Source: Acinetobacter sp. ANC 4204 (GTDB taxonomy: Bacteria; Pseudomonadota; Gammaproteobacteria; Pseudomonadales; Moraxellaceae). From it: 64,000 bases of DNA. The translations under genes and the position numbers were made by a program. Within the stretch, counting starts at the first letter, position 1; each line of letters opens with the position of its first letter. Of this stretch, positions 57,795-64,000 are shown in pieces. The stretch spans positions 310,001-374,000 of the forward strand of contig NZ_NEFZ01000004.1 of assembly GCF_002135205.1 (NCBI RefSeq), read 5' to 3'. The notes beneath the pieces were generated by a model. It made no database searches. It saw only the letters and a program-made list of their open reading frames with translations, and had not been told where the DNA came from.

Positions 57795-60700
57795 TACCTT
57801 GCCCTTCTTGCAGTAGTATTCCGAGAAACAGCCTTGCTTTCGCGCGAGTTAGCATTGCCAAGTTGACTCCAAGAGCGCTTGATCATTTGATCAACCATGT
57901 CGATCGTAATTGAACCATCACTGTTGTGTTGAGCGCTTACTTGTGCTCCTGAACTGTTGTTGATGGTAATTTGAGAACCAGATTGTCTTCGATCAATTGC
58001 ATTTTTATCTCGAATAGGTGTGAAACCGATAGCTTTATTACTAATTAAACCACCATCAGCAAACTTACCAGGTAAATTACCTGTAGCATTCATATAATCA
58101 AGATTGCCTATTCCAAGTTTCGCAACAGCAGCAGCCTTCATCATGTACTCACCATTGGATGCCCAAATCGGAATATCATCACTCGTGCCTGTTCCTTTAC
58201 CCGTAATATGTCCACCTGTCGCAAAGCCTTTCATCGTTACCGAAGAAATAGTTGCTAAAGCTGGAGCTAATGCAGCCATTACTGATGCAGCACCTGCAAA
58301 CTTCTGCGTAAGTGTCATAGCACTAGGATCAGCAAATGCTTGCGTATAAGCTGTCCAAGCTGCAACCATAGAAGATGCAATTGAAAACGCCTGTTGTCCA
58401 GCAAGCATTACTCTATAAGCAGTAGATTGCTCCCCTGCACTATCCTTAACAGATTGTGTAAGCTGTGAAAATGTATTCTGTCCATTAGATAATATGTCTT
58501 GCCATGTATTCAGTTGCTCTAACTTCTGATCAAGAGCCAATTGCTTTACGGTAGCATTTCGTTCAGCATCTAAAGCATTCATATTTTTAATATGAACTTC
58601 ATATGCTAGTTCTAAAAGTTCATGCTTCTTTTGCGCATCGTCTACAGCATCAAAGTCAGATTCAATTTGCTTTTTCGTATCAGCATAATTAGCACGCTCA
58701 TCTGCCTGAGCACGTTTCGATGATACATTAAGACTTTCATTCTGATATTGAAATGAGTTCTTACCGAACTGATCCGCAATACCCGACAACTTAATTGCAT
58801 CATCAGCATCTGCCATTTGACCCAATAAATCGTTTTTGGTGCTGTCGTACTTTTCCTTTTGTGCTTTTTGAAAATTATCCACATCTTTCTGATATGCATC
58901 AGCCTGAAGTTTCAGATATTTATCAATAGCCGCTTGATCACCCGCATATGCCAACTTAATATCCTTGATCTTTTGAGCATTGTCATCTGCCATTTTCTGC
59001 TCTTCAGTTGCATAACGAGATGAAACATTAAGTTGCAGTCGTGCCTGCTCATTCCGGATGCGGGTGGCCTCCTCGTTCGTTTTTTTGACTATATCTAATT
59101 CAGCATTTGCTTCTTTTAAAGCACTAGTAGAACCGTTATAACCTAAAACTGAAACATGAATATGCCCACCTGTAGCACGACTAGAGGGATTTTTATATTC
59201 ATCTAAGACCTTAACAACAAAACCATATCGCTTTGCTAAAGCTTCCAGCTGAGTTACCGCCTGTTCAGACTGTTTTACATCGTCAATGGTGAAATCAAAG
59301 GCATTACCCGTGGCATGCTTGCTGTTAGTACCTTTGTGATAAGTATCATTAAATGCTGTAAATCGAGATAAAGAACTACCTAAAGCGTCCTGTGCCATCT
59401 GTGCAAAATTCGCTGTATAAGCACGAACGTTACCACCAGCAAAAGACTCAGAACTTTTAATCCGTAAACCACTTAGAGCAGATGCACCCACCATTTTGTT
59501 TAAATCGGCTTGTTCTTTCTTTAACTTAGCTTTACTTAATGCTTGCTTCTCAGCAGCTTTAGCATTTTCTTCTGCTGCTTTGGTATCTATTGCAAGACCT
59601 CTTGCAGATTCGTTTGCAGCAGTATTCACTGCATATATTGAATTGACTAATGCACTGGACGAAGTACTTGCTGCATCACTGGTAATACTGACAGCATCAA
59701 TACGTTTTCCATAATCCTCTAATGTATCACTGACGTCATCAAACATCATATTAATGGTAGCAATTTTGTCCCCTTTCAGGGCAGCAATAGCTGCAATCAC
59801 TCCACCAATCACTTTTCCTGAAATAGTAAATGCAGCAGAAACACCCAAAGCGACTTTGGTAACAGCTTTTAGTACCGAACCAATACCAGCCCCAACCTCT
59901 TGTAACTGAAGCCCATTTTTTGATGTTCCAAATATGGCATTTGCAACATCTACCATGGCAGGCATAAAACCTGTAACTAACTGATTTTTCCAACCTTGAA
60001 ATTGAATACTTACAGCCTGAGTTTGCGCATTCAACATTTGAGACTGTTTAATTGCTTCCTCAGTTTTAATAACCCCCGCATCTTCTAAGGCTGAACCATA
60101 TTCATCAAGTAATTTCCCACCATCAGCAAAAAGTGGGAGTAAATTGCCTAGATCACTTCCAAGGCTTTCAAATACAAAGCGTTGCTCCTGTGAGGTTGCC
60201 CCCAACTCATCCAATTTGTCTTTAACTAGCTGAACGGCCTCAACACCATCTTTACCTTGAAGTGTTTTACCAAATGCTTTAATTTGGTCATCAGTAAGCT
60301 TCGTATTATTTTTCAAAGCATCAAAGAAATCAGCGGCACCGCCACCTTGGGAAGCACTAAATTCACCCAGTTTTTCTTGAACATCAGAAAAAATGCTCCC
60401 CAGTTGATCCTGTGAAATACCAAGCTGATCAGATGCATAACTCAAAATCTGAAAATTCGTAGTACTAATTTTGGCACGGTTGGCTAGAATTGCCATTTGA
60501 GTGTCTGCTTTAGCAACCTCTATAGTCATTGCTGCAAGACCACCCATTGCCACTACTGAACCACCGACAGCCATACCAGCCAAAGCTGCTGTGGCTGTAA
60601 GTACACCGCCCTCAAAAACGCCTAATTTTCCAGTAAGATCCGTCACAAATGTGCCTACTTGTGTACCACCAAGGGCTTGATTCATTTGTTCTTTAAAATT

Positions 60701-60829
60701 GGAGAAGGCCTTGCCCATTTTATCGGTCGATTCTTTGGCTTTACGTTCAGCTTTGTCCATTGGTTCAACAAATTGACCAATTTGAGCCACTAAATCTAGG
60801 GTTAAACGTCCCAATGAGGCTGTAGCCAT
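57794..60829 (-). CDS. Tape measure protein
   Basis: 1011 aa. N-terminus LGRLTLDLVAQIGQFVEPMDK with following coiled coil; hydrophobic Gly/Ala segments (residues 75-110, 300-345); a D-Ala-D-Ala carboxypeptidase/M15-like part around residues 475-560 (SRFTAFNDTYHKGTNSKHAT, GNAFDF, ATGGHIHVSVLG with metal-binding His/Asp); long coiled coil 590-760; C-terminal QITINNSSGAQVSAQHNSDG. It sets tail length (about 1000 aa suits a tail near 150 nm) and may cut cell wall in entry. Confidence 0.85.
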   Translation of the reverse strand: MATASLGRLTLDLVAQIGQFVEPMDKAERKAKESTDKMGKAFSNFKEQMNQALGGTQVGTFVTDLTGKLGVFEGGVLTATAALAGMAVGGSVVAMGGLAAMTIEVAKADTQMAILANRAKISTTNFQILSYASDQLGISQDQLGSIFSDVQEKLGEFSASQGGGAADFFDALKNNTKLTDDQIKAFGKTLQGKDGVEAVQLVKDKLDELGATSQEQRFVFESLGSDLGNLLPLFADGGKLLDEYGSALEDAGVIKTEEAIKQSQMLNAQTQAVSIQFQGWKNQLVTGFMPAMVDVANAIFGTSKNGLQLQEVGAGIGSVLKAVTKVALGVSAAFTISGKVIGGVIAAIAALKGDKIATINMMFDDVSDTLEDYGKRIDAVSITSDAASTSSSALVNSIYAVNTAANESARGLAIDTKAAEENAKAAEKQALSKAKLKKEQADLNKMVGASALSGLRIKSSESFAGGNVRAYTANFAQMAQDALGSSLSRFTAFNDTYHKGTNSKHATGNAFDFTIDDVKQSEQAVTQLEALAKRYGFVVKVLDEYKNPSSRATGGHIHVSVLGYNGSTSALKEANAELDIVKKTNEEATRIRNEQARLQLNVSSRYATEEQKMADDNAQKIKDIKLAYAGDQAAIDKYLKLQADAYQKDVDNFQKAQKEKYDSTKNDLLGQMADADDAIKLSGIADQFGKNSFQYQNESLNVSSKRAQADERANYADTKKQIESDFDAVDDAQKKHELLELAYEVHIKNMNALDAERNATVKQLALDQKLEQLNTWQDILSNGQNTFSQLTQSVKDSAGEQSTAYRVMLAGQQAFSIASSMVAAWTAYTQAFADPSAMTLTQKFAGAASVMAALAPALATISSVTMKGFATGGHITGKGTGTSDDIPIWASNGEYMMKAAAVAKLGIGNLDYMNATGNLPGKFADGGLISNKAIGFTPIRDKNAIDRRQSGSQITINNSSGAQVSAQHNSDGSITIDMVDQMIKRSWSQLGNANSRESKAVSRNTTARRAR

Positions 60830-60848
60830 ACTTTTCTCCAGATAATAA

Positions 60849-60870
60849 AAAACCCCGTAAAACGGGGTTC
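60849..60870 (-). terminator. Terminator upstream of the tape measure gene
   Basis: AACCCCGTAAAACGGGGTT with T6 on the minus side (60851-60869), 14 bp after the secreted-protein gene. It isolates the insert from the tape measure operon. Confidence 0.88.
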
Positions 60871-60884
60871 CTTTTAAAGTTAAC

Positions 60885-61259
60885 TTAGGAATATCTTGTT
60901 ATGCAATTCCTATAAGCAGCAATATAGGTGTGTAAAGCTTGATATTTAATTTCACTCTCTAAGTGCTCGATTGGCAATGTATATATAAAGCCAGACAGAA
61001 TCCTTTTTATTTCATCTCGATAAACTGGATCACTCCACTCATCTGCCAATTCAATTTGCTCAGCAATAGATTCTCCGTTATATCTATTTTTTAACAGCTT
61101 CATAACGTATGAAGCATGGCCATCACAACGTTCATCCAATGTACGTTGATGAATATTATTACTCAAAATGGGCTTTATATCTTCTACATCACTTGCAAAA
61201 GCTATAGTCGAATATATTGCTAATAAAAATGAGCTGCTAAATAAAAGTTTAATTTTCAA
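60885..61259 (-). CDS. Secreted small protein (moron)
   Basis: 124 aa. Signal peptide MKIKLLFSSSFLLAIYSTIAFA, cleavage after AFA at residue 22. The mature part is helical with two cysteines (ERCDGH, RNCITR). It overlaps the HIRAN-like gene by 11 bp. Periplasmic proteins carried among tail genes are often lysogenic-conversion or exclusion factors; no family recognised. Confidence 0.6.
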   Translation of the reverse strand: MKIKLLFSSSFLLAIYSTIAFASDVEDIKPILSNNIHQRTLDERCDGHASYVMKLLKNRYNGESIAEQIELADEWSDPVYRDEIKRILSGFIYTLPIEHLESEIKYQALHTYIAAYRNCITRYS

Positions 61260-61836
61260 TTCTATCCAACTCCCACTTTCCTAAGCTTCTTGGTACATCA
61301 AGCTTCACACCATAGTCTCCAGTACTATACTGGTCTGCCCAACCTCCAACTACCTTAGCTTCTACCGCAATAATGACTTGTTCATTTAAGTTTTTATCCT
61401 GTAAAAGCTTATGAAATTTTTTAGCGGTATCTCGGTCAAAATAACCCACAATTTTATTGTCAACACCTACAACTACAGCATTTGGATCATGCGGGTTAGT
61501 CGGTTCAGCTCTAATTATTGCGATACAATTATGTGACTTTCGAACTTCATTTTTAGCACCGGCAATTTGCATTAAATTCTGTTGGTAACTTGCTTCGCCC
61601 ACAATATCAAAAGCAAAACTTTCATCCCCATAAACTCGGTAAGCAAGTACTTCACTATACTTTGGTGGTTCGGTGCCTAAAACGATAGTAGATTGATTAC
61701 TTAACGTTTCGGGTGTTTTGGGCTTGGGTACATAATTTTTATAATCTATATTATTTGCATTGTTTGGTCTGCTACGAACCGCTTTAATTAAATACCATAT
61801 AATCGCTAATATGATTACGCCTAATATAAAATCCAT
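61249..61836 (-). CDS. Membrane-anchored HIRAN-like protein
   Basis: 195 aa. N-terminal helix MDFILGVIILAIIWYLIKAV, a polar linker, then a HIRAN-like beta-barrel (residues 65-190): AYRVYGDESFAFDIVGEA, then IIRAEPTNPHDPNAVVVGVD and GYFDRDTAKKFHKLL. HIRAN domains bind DNA 3' ends or are fused to nucleases and helicases; here it is tethered to the membrane. Co-transcribed with the secreted protein. Confidence 0.75.
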   Translation of the reverse strand: MDFILGVIILAIIWYLIKAVRSRPNNANNIDYKNYVPKPKTPETLSNQSTIVLGTEPPKYSEVLAYRVYGDESFAFDIVGEASYQQNLMQIAGAKNEVRKSHNCIAIIRAEPTNPHDPNAVVVGVDNKIVGYFDRDTAKKFHKLLQDKNLNEQVIIAVEAKVVGGWADQYSTGDYGVKLDVPRSLGKWELDRIEN

Positions 61837-61883
61837 TGTGCCCTCAAATTTTGTAATTTAGGACACAATAATCATATGCGCAT

Positions 61884-61910
61884 AAAAAAGCCACCCTACT
61901 GGTGGCTCTC
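61884..61910 (-). terminator. Terminator after the antirepressor gene
   Basis: Minus strand GCCACCAGTAGGGTGGC followed by TTTTTTATG, 17 bp past the antirepressor stop. Confidence 0.85.
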
Positions 61911-61922
61911 TAAAAAACTATA

Positions 61923-62702
61923 TTACTTATCTATCATACCACTCAGATATGACAGCCCATCCTCAGTCACCATGATGATGTCTTGAACATCACCATTTAT
62001 GACTTCAGTTTTGATAAATACCAGTTCCAACTTTTGCCCACGCTTGGTTAAAGTTATTACCTTTTTATTGATCTCGACATAGGGGTTACGTTCTTCCAAA
62101 ACACCTTCTTGCACAAACAGGTGTTTAATATGAAGAACTGGAACATTAAATTTTAGGGCTACCTCGTCTATCGTTATTGCAGAAACTTGCATCTTAAAAT
62201 CATAACGTCGACACTTCCGTTCCATGCCACTCACTTGGTCACGTAAGTCATCTATCATGTCATCATACTGGCGAAAAACACGGTGGAACTTTAAAGCTTG
62301 TGCCTCATATGACTCTTTGCTGACATATACCGACAAATCAATTGGCTTACGGGGCTTAGGCATAAAGTGCTGGTACAGCACGTCATAACATTCAAGTTGA
62401 TACTTAACCAAAGTATCCTTAATTTCAGGTTTAACTTTGTTGGCATCAACCCCCATAAGCCAACCATTGAGCATTCCAAATGGTAAACAAACAATTTCTT
62501 GTATTCCACCATTCGTAGGTATGTCCATAATGGACATACCTAAATTAAGCACATGATTTCGTTTAATTCTTTTAAGCTGAGCTTCCCATTGGAGTCCTAT
62601 ATTTTCACAAATTGACTTCATGGCAACAAATGGCTTGTCACCAACAAAATAGACAGGGATTTCTTGCTGATTAAATTTAACAATCTTATTTTTAGCATTC
62701 AT
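61923..62702 (-). CDS. ant: Phage antirepressor (Ant, P22_AR_N type)
   Basis: 259 aa. N-terminal P22-Ant domain: QQEIPVYFVGDKPFVAMKSI, CENIGLQWEAQLKRIKRN, CLPFGMLNGWLMGVD, then VKYQLECYDVLYQHF. The C-terminal half begins with a coiled part (RQYDDMIDDLRDQVSGMERK) and ends with a separate beta-type section. Ant binds and inactivates phage repressors. The ribosome site AAGGAG is complementary to the c4-type RNA just upstream, so its translation is blocked in the lysogen. Confidence 0.85.
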   Translation of the reverse strand: MNAKNKIVKFNQQEIPVYFVGDKPFVAMKSICENIGLQWEAQLKRIKRNHVLNLGMSIMDIPTNGGIQEIVCLPFGMLNGWLMGVDANKVKPEIKDTLVKYQLECYDVLYQHFMPKPRKPIDLSVYVSKESYEAQALKFHRVFRQYDDMIDDLRDQVSGMERKCRRYDFKMQVSAITIDEVALKFNVPVLHIKHLFVQEGVLEERNPYVEINKKVITLTKRGQKLELVFIKTEVINGDVQDIIMVTEDGLSYLSGMIDK

Positions 62703-62710
62703 AGTGAATA

Positions 62711-62929
62711 CTCCTTGTGATAGGAATTTTCACCACCAAAACTGAGTCCAAGCAATTTAGGTGGCGGATTGAGTAGAATTGGACTTACCAGTCACAAGGT
62801 TCTGGCGCACCGAAGTGCTCCTACCCAACCCACCATAGCGGGCAGCTTTCTACAGGGTGTAAAAAGCTAGAGGCAATAAAAAAACCGCGAATGCGGTCAT
62901 TTTGACCTTGTGAATTAATTGGAGTCCAA
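62711..62929 (-). ncRNA. c4-type antisense RNA controlling ant (switch C)
   Basis: Minus strand order: target copy 62906-62929 (TTGGACT, then TCACAAGG), hairpin-T-run ACCGCATTCGCGGT (62884-62897), core RNA 62779-62843 (CGCTATGGTGGGTTGGGTAG, GAGCACTTCGGTGC, then CCTTGTGACTGGTAAGTCCA), second target 62711-62751 (TTGGACT, then TCACAAGGAG). AAGGAG of the second target is the ant ribosome site. This is the c4-icd-ant logic of phages P1/P7. A 16-residue frame MTAFAVFLLPLAFYTL (62850-62900) sits where icd would be. Confidence 0.8.
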
Positions 62930-63058
62930 CCCAAACACTGGATTTTGCCAGTGCCCTTTTAGACTAATTCAAAATCATCACAGAGTGCAATGCCTATAAA
63001 GGTAATTTAATCAACCTAAATATAATTAAATATGATTGTTTGAGCCGTTTTTACACAT

Positions 63059-63370
63059 CTATTCCTCACCATACATGGAAGCAGCTTCATCAAAGCCAAT
63101 TTCAGGGGCATCATGATGTGGTAAAAAGTCATATTTATCTTCAACCCGAAAGCCTTCCACTTTGGCGTACATATATTTCAAATCCGCCAAAGCTTCATCA
63201 AGTCTTAATCCGAAGTTGAAACCGCCTCTGATTCTTCGGTATTGTTTCCAGAAGATAAACTCTCTGTGGCTAATGGTTCGTTTGGCTTCTGCGATTGTTC
63301 TTCCACCGATGCCGTTGAGGACGAGTTCTGCCCAGATTTCTTCTTGATCGAATTCGTCGTCGGTGTAACC
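63059..63370 (-). CDS. Tail assembly chaperone, T part (via -1 frameshift)
   Basis: Frame read only after slippage at 63370-63376. From GGT at 63370 it encodes GYTDDEFDQEEIWAELVLNG and FIFWKQYRRIRGGFNFGLRL, 103 residues, like lambda gpT. The frame is also open from ATG 63406, without a ribosome site. Fused product G-T about 210 residues. Confidence 0.75.
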   Translation of the reverse strand, partial: GYTDDEFDQEEIWAELVLNGIGGRTIAEAKRTISHREFIFWKQYRRIRGGFNFGLRLDEALADLKYMYAKVEGFRVEDKYDFLPHHDAPEIGFDEAASMYGEE

Positions 63371-63690
63371 TTTCCCAAAAAATTCTTCTCTAGGATTTTC
63401 GCCCAAATCGCTTCAATAAATGGTTTATTAAATTTCAAACGAATTTCATCTTCAGTAAATATGGATTCGCCTTGCTCATCGACAATACAGTCAGCCAAAA
63501 TACTAGCTAAAGACTCTTTATTATTTCGATTCGCTTCCATTTGAGCAATTGTGGTCGAATAATCCATAATTTTGATAAATGTTTCAAAATTACAAACTTT
63601 ACCTTTTACAACAACTTCAACAGTAATCAATTCAGGCACATCAACCAAAATGCCTGACTTAATGTCAGCAATACTTAATTTTTTATTCAT
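63205..63690 (-). CDS. Tail assembly chaperone, G part, with GGGAAAG slippery site
   Basis: 161 aa. Begins MNKKLSIADIKSGILVDVPE, then LADCIVDEQGESIFTEDEIR. At 63376-63370 the mRNA reads TTTTTTGGGAAAGG: both T-TTT-TTG and G-GGA-AAG are slippery heptamers in the right frame, and GGGAAAG is the one used by lambda G/GT. Shifting -1 there joins the T frame. Without shifting the protein ends with a Ser/Thr/Glu-rich tail. Major tail protein upstream and tape measure downstream agree. Confidence 0.88.
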   Translation of the reverse strand: MNKKLSIADIKSGILVDVPELITVEVVVKGKVCNFETFIKIMDYSTTIAQMEANRNNKESLASILADCIVDEQGESIFTEDEIRLKFNKPFIEAIWAKILEKNFLGKVTPTTNSIKKKSGQNSSSTASVEEQSQKPNEPLATESLSSGNNTEESEAVSTSD

Positions 63691-63729
63691 GGTTTAATCC
63701 AAAAAGTTAGCCCCTTTCGGGGCTATGGT

Positions 63730-64000
63730 TTAAGCGGTTTCACGAATCCAAGCGACTTTGGTGCTACGTTGGACTGTACAGGTTGTTTTAACAACGGTAT
63801 TGGCATCAAGATCCATTGGAAAAGAATCAACATAGCCTGTAAAAGTATTCCAGCTTCGCCCTGGTGGCAGGGTCACTTCACCTGTAGCAGCAGCAATGGT
63901 TGGGACAATATTTTTTACTTCACCTTTATTCTTTCCAGCCCAGCCAACAATAAACTTGATTGCTTTACCAGAAGCTTCTAGGTCATATAATCGGCCATGT
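63730..64000 (-). CDS. Major tail protein, C-terminal part (5' end outside window)
   Basis: Open frame from the window edge to TAA at 63730-63732: GRLYDLEASGKAIKFIVGWA, then EVKNIVPTIAAATGEVTLPP and FTGYVDSFPMDLDANTVVKT, ending WIRETA. Beta-rich with a Gly/Pro turn. Position upstream of the chaperone fits the tail tube protein. Only the last 90 residues are visible. Confidence 0.65.
   Translation of the reverse strand, partial: HGRLYDLEASGKAIKFIVGWAGKNKGEVKNIVPTIAAATGEVTLPPGRSWNTFTGYVDSFPMDLDANTVVKTTCTVQRSTKVAWIRETA

Noticed and set aside
1..64000. Insertion sequences or transposases
   Set aside because: No transposase motif or terminal inverted repeat with target duplication was seen; all mobility genes are integrases or the relaxase.

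Overview
The window is AT-rich bacterial DNA that reads as Acinetobacter. That genus call rests on the style of the prophage genes and is an inference; no chromosomal housekeeping gene is present. Almost everything is mobile DNA. I read it as three elements stacked in tandem at one tRNA gene, probably tRNA-Val(GAC). Two 45-bp tRNA 3'-end fragments (13557-13601 and 48575-48619) mark the junctions. Each lies just upstream of a tyrosine integrase that is transcribed leftward, away from it. The intact tRNA and the integrase of the rightmost element should lie beyond position 64000.

Element 0 (from before position 1 to about 13600) looks like an integrative mobilizable element. From right to left it has an integrase, a phospholipase-D-type nuclease gene broken by one in-frame TGA, a small HTH protein, a TraD-like protein, a non-coding block with five iterons and two long perfect palindromes, a MobA/MobL relaxase and a two-gene operon with a winged-helix, replication-like protein. 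Further left is accessory cargo: a membrane protein, a CAP-domain lipoprotein, a secreted protein, a lone HicB, a DUF6088/AbiEi-like protein and the start of a giant DUF4011 helicase that also carries a transglutaminase-like segment. Between the cargo and the replication-like genes lie two divergent antisense-RNA switches of the P4 CI / P1 c4 type.

Prophage 1 (about 13600-48600) is a temperate podovirus. Its late genes (leftward) are T7-like: Rz/Rz1, endolysin, holin, tail fibre/tailspike, terminase, internal virion proteins, tail tubular proteins A and B, capsid, scaffold and portal. I see no phage RNA polymerase. Control is lambda-like: a CI-type repressor, a Cro-like protein, and GTTTAG/CTAAAC operators at both early promoters. 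The leftward early operon carries a cytosine methyltransferase (overprinted by a second long frame), a replication protein with an origin-like block inside its gene, and RusA. The rightward operon carries RecE-like and RecT-like recombinases, an adenine methyltransferase and an HTH protein that meets the integrase tail to tail. In the late operon a conserved CCCAACAAACC-like box repeatedly precedes an intrinsic terminator, and in most cases the 3' arm of that terminator doubles as the next gene's ribosome binding site.

Prophage 2 (about 48600 to beyond 64000) is a siphovirus. It opens with three rightward cargo genes, then leftward Rz1/Rz, endolysin and holin closely related to those of prophage 1, then a lambda-like tail module: tail-tip protein, NlpC-like protein, minor tail proteins, tape measure, frameshifted assembly chaperone (slippery GGGAAAG) and major tail protein. 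An insert between tape measure and chaperone carries an Ant-type antirepressor behind a third c4-type antisense RNA, a HIRAN-like protein and a secreted protein. Coordinates and motifs were read by eye; family names come from remembered family motifs, not from database searches.
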